Of a stretch of 64,000 nucleotides of DNA, positions 1 through 11,520 are shown in pieces. Below the pieces are notes generated by a model. The model did not search any database. It worked only from the letters and a program-made list of their open reading frames with translations, and had not been told where the DNA came from. Position numbers and translations under genes: made by a program. The DNA comes from DATFRY01 sp035489015 (lineage in GTDB: Bacteria; Myxococcota_A; Polyangia; Haliangiales; Haliangiaceae): NCBI GenBank assembly GCA_035489015.1, contig DATHKR010000067.1, forward strand, positions 1 through 64,000. Reading direction: 5' to 3'. Each line of letters opens with the position of its first letter. The first letter of the stretch is position 1.

Positions 1-20
1 CCAGCGCTGCCTCGCGCCGA

Positions 21-2108
21 ATGACTCCGCCGGGCCCAGACTCGCGATCTCTCGTCGGCGCGGGACCCGGGCTCGCCGGTGGCCCGATCCCGGTCGCCCA
101 TCTGACCGGGGACGCGCTCGTGCGCGAGAGCCTGTTTGCCGGGGCGCTGGCCGCGCTTCGCCGGGCCGATCGGCCGGGGCGGCGGGATGCGGCGCGGCTG
201 CTGGCTCGCGCCGAGCGCCTTGCTCCGCGCGATTCGCGTCTGGCGTGGCGCGATCCGGCGGCGGCCGATCTGGCCGATGTCGGCGCGGCCGGGGCCTGGC
301 TGGCCGATGGCGGGGCGCGGCGGGCGGCGCTCGATGTCTATCGCGAATATGTGCGGCGCGGCGGGCGGGGCTCGGACCACCTTCGTCGATATCTCTTGCT
401 GCACCGCTGGTGGTTCGGCGATCGCGAGCGGCCGGGCCCGGCTCTTCTCGAGGAGATGCGGGCCGAGCGGTTCGACCTCTGCGCGGCCGCGCGGGCCGTC
501 GACGAGATCGGGTGCGCCGGCAGCCTGGCTCGCGCGGCCGAGAACGATCCGCCGGCGGCCGAGGCGATCCGCCGGCTGGCCTCGGCGCGCGGCTGGCGCG
601 CCACCGATCCGTCGGTGGCCGGCGCCTGGGCGCTGGTCGCGCTGCGCGCGTGGCTGGACGGGCGCGTGGGGTCCTGGGAGGCGGAGGTGAGCGCTCGCGT
701 CGACCTGACCGCCGTGCTCGGCGATCGCGGGCGTGAGGGGCGCATCCCGGTGGAGGCGCGGGCCACGCTGCTTCGCGCCTCGGGACGGGCCGCGCAGGCC
801 CGCGCTGCCCTCGATCGGGCGGCCGAGCGGGCCGCTTCCTTGTCCCCGGAGGCGCGCGCCCTCCTGGTCGCGGAGGCCGCCGCCCAGGGACGTGGCGAGG
901 CCGCGGTCGACGCCTTGCTGCGCGCCGGGCCGGCATCACCGACGGCGTGGCAGGCCGCGCTGGTCGCCGCGCGCCGGACCGGGCCGGGTGGGCTGCGCGA
1001 GGCGGCGCTGTGCGACGCCGCGCCGGTCGCCGCGGCCCGCGCGCACCTTCGCCGCAGCGGCGAGCTGGGCGCGCTGGCCGCGCGCTTTCCGTCGCCCGAG
1101 CACCTCGCCGCGCTGGCCCGCTGGCGCGAGGCGATGGCCTCGTCCGGCGCCGATCGCCTGGCGGCGGCGGCAACCGAGCTCGAGGCGCGCTGGCGCCGGC
1201 TCGCGGCCGGATCGCCGGTGCCCGCGCGGCGGCCCGAGCGGCTCGCGCTCCCGCTCGGCGTGGTCGACCCGCACCGCGTCGCGCTCGCCGGCGCCGTGGT
1301 CGCCGACCTCGAGCGCGTCACCCGCGCGTACCTGCGCGACCCGGCCCTGGCCGACCGCCTGGCCGGCGGGTTCGCCGACGGTGAGGTCGCCGTCGGGCAG
1401 CGCGGCCCGCTGCTGGTCGATCTGTTCGCCCGGCTCGGCGATCCGGCCCGCGCGCTCGACTGGGCCGAGCGCGTCCTCGCCTCCAGCCCCGACCACGCGC
1501 CCTACCTGCTCCTGGCCGGGCTGGCCGCGGCCTCGGCCGGCGATGCGGCGCGCGCCGACGTCTACTTCGTGCGCGGTGCCGGCGCGTCGGGAGACACCGG
1601 CGCCGCCAGCCTGCTCGCCGCGCGCGGCTTCCTGGCCGCCTCGCTGACGCTACCGGCGCTCACCGCGGCGCGGCGCGCCTTCGACCTCACCGCGCCAGGC
1701 GAGCCCGAGCACGCCCAGGCGATCGAGCTCGCCGCCCACTCGCTCGATCGGCTCGGCCGCCGCGCCGACGCCGCCGGGCTGCGCGCTCGCCTCTCGGCCG
1801 GCGCGCGCGCGGAGGCCGCGCTCGACCTCGGCCTCGCCACCCCGCCCGGCGCCGCGGGCCCGGTGGTTCCGTCGCCCGATCAGCCAGGATGGGCGATCGC
1901 GGTCGCCTCGCTCCTCGCGATCGGCCTCGACGCGCCGCCCGATCGCGCCGGGCCCGCGCTGGCCGCCGCGGCCGACTCGCTCGAGCGCGCCGGGCTGGCC
2001 GGCCTGGCCCTGGCGGTGCGGCGCGAGCGCAGCTCCCTGGCTGGCATCCCGCTGCCGGGCGCGCCGGGAGCCGCGGCGCTTATCGGCGCGCCGGCGGACC
2101 GAGACTGA
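21..2108 (+). CDS. large Ala/Arg-rich helical-repeat protein, function unknown
   Basis: A 695-residue protein dominated by Ala, Arg, Leu and acidic residues. Short paired-helix stretches with TPR-like spacing (for example around residues 460-560 and 575-610) suggest an alpha-solenoid scaffold, but I recognise no catalytic motif and no signal peptide. The reading frame is still open upstream to base 3, so the true start may lie before the window; ATG at 21 has no obvious ribosome-binding site. Third positions are almost all G/C, which supports coding. It converges on glyA, with a GAC/GTC-rich inverted repeat between the two genes. Function cannot be assigned. Confidence 0.7.
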   Translation: MTPPGPDSRSLVGAGPGLAGGPIPVAHLTGDALVRESLFAGALAALRRADRPGRRDAARLLARAERLAPRDSRLAWRDPAAADLADVGAAGAWLADGGARRAALDVYREYVRRGGRGSDHLRRYLLLHRWWFGDRERPGPALLEEMRAERFDLCAAARAVDEIGCAGSLARAAENDPPAAEAIRRLASARGWRATDPSVAGAWALVALRAWLDGRVGSWEAEVSARVDLTAVLGDRGREGRIPVEARATLLRASGRAAQARAALDRAAERAASLSPEARALLVAEAAAQGRGEAAVDALLRAGPASPTAWQAALVAARRTGPGGLREAALCDAAPVAAARAHLRRSGELGALAARFPSPEHLAALARWREAMASSGADRLAAAATELEARWRRLAAGSPVPARRPERLALPLGVVDPHRVALAGAVVADLERVTRAYLRDPALADRLAGGFADGEVAVGQRGPLLVDLFARLGDPARALDWAERVLASSPDHAPYLLLAGLAAASAGDAARADVYFVRGAGASGDTGAASLLAARGFLAASLTLPALTAARRAFDLTAPGEPEHAQAIELAAHSLDRLGRRADAAGLRARLSAGARAEAALDLGLATPPGAAGPVVPSPDQPGWAIAVASLLAIGLDAPPDRAGPALAAAADSLERAGLAGLALAVRRERSSLAGIPLPGAPGAAALIGAPADRD

Positions 2109-2165
2109 TCCGCCGGCGCAGGTCAACGACTGGGGTGGCGCTCAGGTCCATGGCGCCGTCGATGA

Positions 2166-2197
2166 CGACGTTGACGTCGACGGCGTCGTCAACGTCG
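2166..2197. terminator. 11-bp inverted repeat between convergent genes
   Basis: Arms 2166-2176 and 2187-2197 pair perfectly over 11 bp around a 10-nt loop, inside a stretch built almost only of GAC/GTC steps. It lies between the convergent ends of the first gene and glyA. There is no T-tract, so a bidirectional terminator is inferred from position and symmetry only. Confidence 0.4.
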
Positions 2198-2296
2198 ACG
2201 GGCCATCACGTCAGTGCACCGCCGCCGGGCCGCCACGCAGCGATCGGCGGTGAGGCGCACCTCGTCGATGTCGTCTCCCTGCGGCGAGGCACCGAC

Positions 2297-3550
2297 TCAG
2301 TCCGTGACCGCGATCCCCGGCGCCGGGTTCGCGCGACACAGCTCCTGGACCTCGCCTCGCACGCGGCCCGCCAGGGGCTCGTCGTCCGGCCGCGCCACGA
2401 TCTCGGCGATCCAGCCGGCCACTCGTCGCATGTCGGCGGCATCCATTCCGCGGCTGGTCAGCGCCGGCGTCCCCAGCCGGATGCCGGACGGGTCGAACGG
2501 CTTGCGCGGGTCGAAGGGCACGGTGTTGTAGTTGCAGACGATGCCGGCCCGGTCGAGCGCGCGGGCCGCGACCTTGCCCGGGACGCCCTTCCTGGTGAGA
2601 TCGCACAGCAGCAGGTGGTTGTCGGTCCCGCCCGACACCAGATCGAAGTCGTGCTCGATCAGCGCCGCGGCCAGCGCGCGGGCGTTCACCACGATCTGCT
2701 CGCCGTAGCGCTTGAAGTCGGCGGTGGCCGCCTCCTTGAGCGCGACCGCGATCCCGGCGGTGGTGTGGTTGTGCGGTCCGCCCTGTAGCCCCGGGAACAC
2801 CGCGCGGTCGATCGCCTTGGCGTGCTCGTCGCGGCAGAGGATCATCCCGCCGCGCGGCCCGCGCAGCGTCTTGTGCGTGGTGGTCGTCACCACGTCGGCG
2901 TGCGGGACCGGCGACGGGTGCGCGCCGGCCGCCACCAGCCCGGCGATGTGCGCGATGTCGGCCACGAACACCGCGCCCACCTCGCGCGCGATCTCGGCGA
3001 ACGCCGCGAAGTCGATGATGCGCGGGATCGCGGTGCCGCCCGCCCACAGGAGCTTCGGCTGCTCGCGCCTGGCCAGGTCGCGCACCGCGTCCAGGTCGAT
3101 GAGCCCGGTCTCCTTGACCACCGTGTACTGCACCGCGCGGAAGTACTTGCCGGTGATCGACACGTTCCAGCCGTGGGTCAGGTGCCCACCCGAGGCCAGG
3201 TGCATGCCCATCACCGTGTCGCCCGGCTTCAGGAAAGCGAGATACACGGCCAGGTTGGCCGGCGAACCGGAGTACGGCTGCACGTTGACGTGAGCCGCGC
3301 CGAACAGCGCCTTGGCCCGCTCGATCGCCAGCGTCTCCACCTGATCGATGTAGACCTGTCCCTCGTAGTAGCGCTTTCCCGGGTATCCCTCGGAGTACTT
3401 GTTGGTCAGGACCGAGCCGGTCGCCGCCAGCACCGCCGCCGACACGTAGTTCTCCGACGGGATGAGGCGCAGGCAGTCGCGCTGGCGCCGCTCCTCTGCC
3501 AGGAGAAGGTGGGCGATTTCCGGATCTACGGCTTCGAGCGCGCCAGTCAT
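2297..3550 (-). CDS. glyA: serine hydroxymethyltransferase
   Basis: Interconverts serine plus tetrahydrofolate with glycine plus 5,10-methylene-THF, a cytosolic PLP enzyme supplying one-carbon units. The 417-residue length is normal for the family. The PLP lysine is K227 in the motif TTTTHKTLRGPRGG; D198 and H201 (VADIAHIAG) fit the cofactor-ring contacts; the N-terminal SENYVS and KYSEGYPGKRYYEG segments are typical. The start is ATG at 3550, with a TATTCT hexamer 7 nt upstream and no Shine-Dalgarno, so the message may be leaderless. It is divergent from trpE; serine is also the co-substrate of tryptophan synthase, so the pairing is metabolically sensible. Confidence 0.96.
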   Translation of the reverse strand: MTGALEAVDPEIAHLLLAEERRQRDCLRLIPSENYVSAAVLAATGSVLTNKYSEGYPGKRYYEGQVYIDQVETLAIERAKALFGAAHVNVQPYSGSPANLAVYLAFLKPGDTVMGMHLASGGHLTHGWNVSITGKYFRAVQYTVVKETGLIDLDAVRDLARREQPKLLWAGGTAIPRIIDFAAFAEIAREVGAVFVADIAHIAGLVAAGAHPSPVPHADVVTTTTHKTLRGPRGGMILCRDEHAKAIDRAVFPGLQGGPHNHTTAGIAVALKEAATADFKRYGEQIVVNARALAAALIEHDFDLVSGGTDNHLLLCDLTRKGVPGKVAARALDRAGIVCNYNTVPFDPRKPFDPSGIRLGTPALTSRGMDAADMRRVAGWIAEIVARPDDEPLAGRVRGEVQELCRANPAPGIAVTD

Positions 3551-3557
3551 GACGCGT

Positions 3558-3563
3558 AGAATA
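3558..3563 (-). promoter_or_regulatory. -10-like hexamer TATTCT just before glyA
   Basis: TATTCT on the minus strand ends 7 nt before the glyA ATG. No SD lies between. Read on the plus strand, the overlapping TAGAAT (3557-3562) could serve as the -10 of trpE. No convincing -35 is visible for either direction. Confidence 0.35.
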
Positions 3564-3638
3564 GTCGAACCTCGCAGTCGATCGAAGCGGTCAGCCGCAC
3601 GCTCCCCTCGAATCGACGCACCCGATCAGGACCGGTCT

Positions 3639-5222
<1,584 letters not shown>

Positions 5223-5225
5223 CTG

Positions 5226-5850
<625 letters not shown>

Positions 5851-5903
5851 GCCGTGTCCTCGCCCCGGCATAGCTCGCCGCCCGGCGATCCGTCGGTGGA
5901 TTG

Positions 5904-6929
<1,026 letters not shown>

Positions 6930-6930
6930 G

Positions 6931-7761
6931 ATGCGGTCCGCCGTGCGAGTGGTCCCCAAGAACATCCTGGCCGAGATCCTGGAGGCCAAGCGCGCCGAGA
7001 TCGACCGCGCCCGCGCCGAGCATCCGCTGTCCGAGCTGGAGGCCCGCGCCCGGGCCGCGCCGCGCCCGCGCGGGATGACCGACGCGCTCCGGCGCGGGGA
7101 CGGCCAGCCGGTCCGCTTCATCGCCGAGATCAAGCGCGCGTCGCCGTCGGCCGGGCCGATCCGGCCGGGCGCCGATCCGGCCGAGATCGCGCGCGAGTAC
7201 GCCGCCGCCGGCGCCGCGGCGATCTCGATCCTGACCGACGCGCGGTTCTTCGACGGGCGCCTCGAGTTCGTGCCGGCGGTGGCGGCCGCGGTGTCGGTCC
7301 CGCTCCTGCGCAAGGACTTCCTGCTCGACCCGCACCAGGTGGTCGAGTCGCGCGCGCACGCGGCCGACGCGGTGCTGCTCATCGCCGCGGCGCTCGGGCC
7401 GGCCCAGCTGGGCGAGCTGCTCGACGAGACCCGCCGCTGGGGCATGGACGCGCTGGTCGAGGTGCACGACGAGGCCGAGGCCGAGCGCGCCGCCGCGGCC
7501 GGGGCCGACCTCATCGGCGTCAACCACCGCGACCTCGGCACCTTTGCCATCGACATGGAGCTGACCGCGCGGATCGCGCCGCTCCTGCCGGCCGGCGCGG
7601 TGGTGGTGGCCGAGAGTGGCATCCAGACCGCCGAGGACGTGGTCCGGCTGGGCCAGGCCGGAGCCCACGCGGTCCTGGTCGGCGAGCGCCTCATGCGCGC
7701 GCCGTCGCCGGGCGCGGCGCTCATCGAGCTGGCCGGCCGGCCAGGGCAGGGGACAGCGTGA
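6931..7761 (+). CDS. trpC: indole-3-glycerol-phosphate synthase
   Basis: Closes the pyrrole ring of indole-3-glycerol phosphate from CdRP. It is a 276-residue TIM barrel with the active-site residues E66 and K68 in IAEIKRASPSAGPI, and a further catalytic Lys in PLLRKDFLLD. It is not fused to TrpF, unlike the E. coli bifunctional enzyme. The ATG is one base after the trpD stop, so coupling is likely; GTG 6943 is an alternative start. The stop TGA overlaps an ATG that opens a 6-codon mini-ORF leading to trpF. Confidence 0.94.
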   Translation: MRSAVRVVPKNILAEILEAKRAEIDRARAEHPLSELEARARAAPRPRGMTDALRRGDGQPVRFIAEIKRASPSAGPIRPGADPAEIAREYAAAGAAAISILTDARFFDGRLEFVPAVAAAVSVPLLRKDFLLDPHQVVESRAHAADAVLLIAAALGPAQLGELLDETRRWGMDALVEVHDEAEAERAAAAGADLIGVNHRDLGTFAIDMELTARIAPLLPAGAVVVAESGIQTAEDVVRLGQAGAHAVLVGERLMRAPSPGAALIELAGRPGQGTA

Positions 7762-7781
7762 TGGCGGGAAGGCGCCCGTGA
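7761..7781 (+). other. bridging mini-ORF (MAGRRP) between trpC and trpF
   Basis: ATG 7761 overlaps the trpC stop as TGATG. It has AGGGGA 7 nt upstream and encodes six residues. Its TGA (7779-7781) overlaps the trpF start as GTGA. The trpF Shine-Dalgarno GGGAAGG lies inside it. This is seen directly; a role in reinitiation is inference. Confidence 0.45.
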
Positions 7782-8416
7782 TCGTCAAGATCTGCGGTCT
7801 GACCCGCCCCGACGACGCCGCCTTCGCGGCCGGGATCGGGGTCGACTGGCTGGGGCTGAATTTCTGGCCCAGCTCGCCGCGCTTCGTCGAGCGCGTCCAG
7901 GCCGCCGAGGTGGCCGCGGCAGCGCGCGCGGCCCGGCCCGGGGTCCTCCTGGTCGGCATCTTCGTCGACCAGCCGATCGAGGAGGTGCTCGAGGTGGTCG
8001 AGGCGATCGGGCTCGACTACGCCCAGCTGCACGGCGACGAGCCGCCCGCTTACGTGGGTCAGCTCGGCAGCCGCGCGCTCAAGGCGATCCCGCTGGCGCG
8101 GCCGGGCGACCTGGACCGCCTCGACGAGTACTCGTGCCCGGCGTTCCTGGTCGACACGCCCAGCCCGGGGCGCGGCGGGTCCGGCGCGGTGTGTGACTGG
8201 GAGCTGGCCCGGCGCGCCGCCGAGCGGCGCCGCGTGCTCCTGGCCGGCGGGCTCACCCCCGACAACGTCGGCGCGGCGATCGCCGCGGTGTCTCCCTACG
8301 GCGTGGACGCGGCCAGCGGCGTCGAGTCCGCGCCCGGCCACAAGGAGCCGGGCCTGGTGGAGCAGTTCGTCCTGGCGGCGCGGGCCGCGTTCGAGCGAGC
8401 CGGAGCCGGCCGGTGA
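7778..8416 (+). CDS. trpF: phosphoribosylanthranilate isomerase
   Basis: Amadori rearrangement of N-(5-phosphoribosyl)anthranilate to CdRP. The 212-residue TIM barrel starts at GTG 7778 with GGGAAGG 5 nt upstream, giving the canonical N-terminus MIVKICGLTR with catalytic Cys6; the catalytic Asp is in VDTPSPGRGGSG. The frame is open upstream into trpC, but that part is not TrpF-like. It overlaps trpB by 4 bp (GTGA). The C-terminal phosphate-binding segments LLAGGLTPDNV and DAASGVESAPG are intact. Confidence 0.94.
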   Translation: MIVKICGLTRPDDAAFAAGIGVDWLGLNFWPSSPRFVERVQAAEVAAAARAARPGVLLVGIFVDQPIEEVLEVVEAIGLDYAQLHGDEPPAYVGQLGSRALKAIPLARPGDLDRLDEYSCPAFLVDTPSPGRGGSGAVCDWELARRAAERRRVLLAGGLTPDNVGAAIAAVSPYGVDAASGVESAPGHKEPGLVEQFVLAARAAFERAGAGR

Positions 8417-9624
8417 GCGCGCGAGAGCCGGGCGGGCGCGGCCGGTTCGGCCGGTTCGGCGGCCAGTACGTGGCCGAGACGCTCATGCCGGCGGTCGAGG
8501 AGCTGACCCGGGCCTACGCCGAGGCCTCGGTCGACGCGACCTTCGCCGCCGAGCTCGACCGGCTGTTCCGCGACTACGTCGGCCGGCCGTCGCCGCTCAC
8601 CTTCGCCGGGCGCCTGTCCGAGGCGGTCGGCTGCCGCGTCCATCTCAAGCGCGAGGACCTGAACCACACCGGCGCGCACAAGATCAACAACTGCCTGGGC
8701 CAGGCCCTGCTCGCCCGCCGCATGGGCAAGCGCCGGCTCATCGCCGAGACCGGGGCCGGCCAGCACGGCGTGGCCACCGCGACGGTGGCGGCGCTCTTCG
8801 GCATGCCGTGTCAGGTGTACATGGGCTCCGAGGACGTCGAGCGCCAGGCGCTGAACGTCTTCCGCATGAAGCTGCTGGGCGCCGCGGTCACCCCGGTCAC
8901 CGCCGGCTCGCGCACCCTCAAGGACGCGATGAACGAGGCGCTGCGCGACTGGGTGACCAACGTCGCCGACACCTACTACCTCATCGGCTCGGTGGCCGGG
9001 CCGCACCCGTACCCGACGCTGGTGCGCGACTTCCAGTCGGTCATCGGGCGCGAGGCGCGCGAGCAGGTCATGGTCGCGGCCGGTCGCCTACCGGACGCGC
9101 TGGTCGCCTGCGTGGGCGGCGGCTCCAACGCGGCCGGGCTGTTCGCCCCGTTCGTGGCCGACGCCGATGTCGCGCTGTACGGGGTCGAGGCGGCCGGCGA
9201 CGGGATCGACACCCCGCGCCACGCGGCGACCCTGTCGCGCGGGCGGATCGGGGTCCTGCACGGGTCCAAGTCGTTCGTCCTTTGCGGCGACGACGGCCAG
9301 ATCCAGGAGGCGCACTCGATCAGCGCCGGGCTCGACTACCCGGGGGTCGGCCCGGAGCATGCGCACTGGATGGAGTCGGGCCGCGCCACCTACCTGGCCC
9401 GCACCGACCGCGAGGCGCTCGACGGCCTGGTCTTGCTCGCCCGCACCGAGGGGATCGTGTGCGCGCTGGAGACCGCCCACGCGATCGCGGCCCTGGCCGA
9501 GGTCGGCGCGCGCGTCGGCAAGGACGGCGTCGTGGTGGTGTGCGTGTCCGGGCGCGGCGACAAGGACATGCCGACCGTCTCGCGCCTGCTCGGCGACGAG
9601 CTCGGCCCGGGGAACGGATCGTGA
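8413..9624 (+). CDS. trpB: tryptophan synthase beta chain
   Basis: PLP-dependent condensation of indole with serine to tryptophan. The 403-residue protein starts at GTG 8413 within GTGA, overlapping the trpF stop. The PLP lysine is K90 in NHTGAHKINN; the glycine-rich phosphate cup CVGGGSNA and the ETGAGQHGVATATV loop are intact. N-terminal RFGRFGGQYVAETLMPA is typical of the classical TrpB1 family that pairs with TrpA. It overlaps trpA by 4 bp, which suits equal expression of the alpha2beta2 complex. Confidence 0.96.
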   Translation: MSAREPGGRGRFGRFGGQYVAETLMPAVEELTRAYAEASVDATFAAELDRLFRDYVGRPSPLTFAGRLSEAVGCRVHLKREDLNHTGAHKINNCLGQALLARRMGKRRLIAETGAGQHGVATATVAALFGMPCQVYMGSEDVERQALNVFRMKLLGAAVTPVTAGSRTLKDAMNEALRDWVTNVADTYYLIGSVAGPHPYPTLVRDFQSVIGREAREQVMVAAGRLPDALVACVGGGSNAAGLFAPFVADADVALYGVEAAGDGIDTPRHAATLSRGRIGVLHGSKSFVLCGDDGQIQEAHSISAGLDYPGVGPEHAHWMESGRATYLARTDREALDGLVLLARTEGIVCALETAHAIAALAEVGARVGKDGVVVVCVSGRGDKDMPTVSRLLGDELGPGNGS

Positions 9625-10436
9625 GCCCACCCGACACCCGCCTGCGGCGGCGCCTGGCCGAGCTGGCCCGCGAGCAGCGCACCGCGCTGGTCGTGTACCT
9701 GACCCAGGGCGATCCGTCGCCGGAGGCGTCGATCGACCTGTGCGAGCGCGCCTTTGCCGCCGGCGCCGACGTGATCGAGCTGGGCGTGCCGTTCTCGGAT
9801 CCCAACGCCGACGGCGTGACCATCCAGGCGGCGATGCAGCGCGCGCTCGGCCAGGGCGGCGGGCTGGCCAGCGCGCTCGACGGGGTGCGCGAGCTCCGCC
9901 GGCGCGGCTGCGGCGTGCCGATCGTCCTGTTCGGCTATTACAACCCGCTGTTCGTGCGCGGCATCGATCGCTTCGCGGCCGAGGCGGCCGAGGCCGGGGT
10001 CGACGCGGTCCTCACCGTCGATCTGCCGGTCGACGAGCTCGACGAGCTGAGCCAGCCGCTCGCGCGGGCCGGGGTGGACGTGGTGCCGCTGGTGGCGCCG
10101 ACCACCGGGGCGGATCGCCTGGCCGCGCTCGGCTCGCTCGACGTGCCGTTCGTCTACTACATCTCGATGACCGGGGTGACCGGCGCGGCCTTCCGCGGCG
10201 CGACCGGGGCCGAGCGGATCGCCCAGGTGCGCCAGGCCGCGCGCGCGCCGGTCGCGGTCGGCTTCGGCATCAAGACCCCGGCCGACGCCGCGGCAGTGGC
10301 GCGTCTGGCCGACGGGGTGGTGGTCGGGTCGGCGGTGGTCGAGCGAATCGCCTCGGCCGCGACCGCGGCCGCGGCCTGCGACGCGGTGGCAGGATTCGTG
10401 GCCGAGCTCCGCCGCGCGCTCGACGCGGCCCGCTGA
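9621..10436 (+). CDS. trpA: tryptophan synthase alpha chain
   Basis: Cleaves indole-3-glycerol phosphate and channels indole to TrpB. It is a 271-residue TIM barrel starting at GTG 9621 in a GTGA overlap with trpB. The catalytic pair is E53 (IELGVPFSD) and D64 (NADG). The usual ADGP is ADGV here, a conservative oddity beside the catalytic Asp. The phosphate-binding loops GFGIKTP and VVVGSAVV are intact, as is the YYISMTGVTG segment. It is the last gene of the trp operon and converges with the dipeptidase gene 19 bp away. Confidence 0.95.
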   Translation: MSPPDTRLRRRLAELAREQRTALVVYLTQGDPSPEASIDLCERAFAAGADVIELGVPFSDPNADGVTIQAAMQRALGQGGGLASALDGVRELRRRGCGVPIVLFGYYNPLFVRGIDRFAAEAAEAGVDAVLTVDLPVDELDELSQPLARAGVDVVPLVAPTTGADRLAALGSLDVPFVYYISMTGVTGAAFRGATGAERIAQVRQAARAPVAVGFGIKTPADAAAVARLADGVVVGSAVVERIASAATAAAACDAVAGFVAELRRALDAAR

Positions 10437-10455
10437 CCCGCGCCGGCCCGCGGCC

Positions 10456-11520
10456 TCAGATGCCCGCGCCGTCGGCCGCGCCGTCGGCCGCGCTCACCAC
10501 CGACCGGGCCGGCACCGCGTCGAGCACCCGCAGCGCGTTCCCGCCCAGCACCTTCTCGAGCGCCCCGCGCGAGAGCCCGCGCGCGGCCAGCGCGCTGGTC
10601 AGGCGCGGCAGCATCGACGCGTCCTCCAGCCCCGACGGTGGGATCACGAACCCGTCGAAGTCCGAGCCCAGCGCCGGCACGTCCTCGCCGGCCACGTCGA
10701 TCACGTGCACGATGTGATCGACCACGGCCTCGACCGATCGCCCGCCCAGGTAGCGCGGCGCGAAGATGATCCCGACCGCCCCACCGCGATGGCCGATCGC
10801 GCGCAGCTGCTCGTCGTCGATGTTGCGCCAGTGCTCGTGGACCCCGGACACGCCGGTGTGGGTGACCATGACCGGATCGGCGGTGGCCGCCAGCGCCTCG
10901 AAGAAGCCGGTCCGGTTGATGTGGGCCAGGTCGACGATCATGCCCAGCCGGTTCATCTCGGCGATCACCTCGCGCCCGAACTCGCTGAGGCCGCGGTCGG
11001 CGCGCGCGCCGATCCCGTAGGCCGGCGCGGCGATCGCGTTGACCGAGAAGTGGACCAGCCCGATCGTGCGCACCCCGCGGGCGGCGAACCCGGCCAGCGC
11101 GTCGATCGATCCCTCGAGCGCCTGTCCGCCCTCGATTCCGGCCAGCGCCGCCACCCGACCGGCCCGGTGCGCGCGCCGCACGTCGTCGCCGGACAGACAT
11201 CGCTCGATCTCGGTCGGGTTCTTCTCGACCGCGCGGTCGAGCGCGTCAATCTGCGCGTGCACCGAGCGCGCACAGCCCCGCTCCGGGTACGGGAACGTCC
11301 ACAGCCCGAAAACCTGCGCGCCCAGCCCGCCGTCGCGCATGCGCGGCAGGTCCAGGTGGCCGTAGTAGCTGACCTGGCGCGGCTGGCGCCGCTCGTGGCG
11401 CGCGGCCAGGTCGTAGCCCAGCCGGTGCATGAGCTTGGGCGTGTCGGCGTGGAGATCGAACACCACGATCTCGCCGTGGAGCTGGCGCGCGTCCTCGAGG
11501 GCGAGAGCCGGCACGATCAT
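10456..11520 (-). CDS. membrane dipeptidase family (M19) zinc peptidase
   Basis: A 354-residue metallopeptidase of the renal dipeptidase family. All expected zinc or active-site residues are in register with the mammalian enzyme: H24 and D26 (DLHADT), E130 (AGIEGG), H200 (VDLAHIN), H221 (VTHTGVSGVH) and D288 (GSDFDG). It should hydrolyse dipeptides, possibly D-configured or peptidoglycan-derived; the substrate cannot be read. No signal peptide is present, so it is probably cytoplasmic. The start ATG 11520 overlaps the preceding gene's stop as ATGA, making it the third gene of a tightly coupled minus-strand operon. Confidence 0.88.
   Translation of the reverse strand: MIVPALALEDARQLHGEIVVFDLHADTPKLMHRLGYDLAARHERRQPRQVSYYGHLDLPRMRDGGLGAQVFGLWTFPYPERGCARSVHAQIDALDRAVEKNPTEIERCLSGDDVRRAHRAGRVAALAGIEGGQALEGSIDALAGFAARGVRTIGLVHFSVNAIAAPAYGIGARADRGLSEFGREVIAEMNRLGMIVDLAHINRTGFFEALAATADPVMVTHTGVSGVHEHWRNIDDEQLRAIGHRGGAVGIIFAPRYLGGRSVEAVVDHIVHVIDVAGEDVPALGSDFDGFVIPPSGLEDASMLPRLTSALAARGLSRGALEKVLGGNALRVLDAVPARSVVSAADGAADGAGI

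Noticed and set aside
3551..3638. trp attenuator or leader peptide before trpE
   Set aside because: No short frame with Trp codons, no terminator/antiterminator pair visible in the 88-bp leader.
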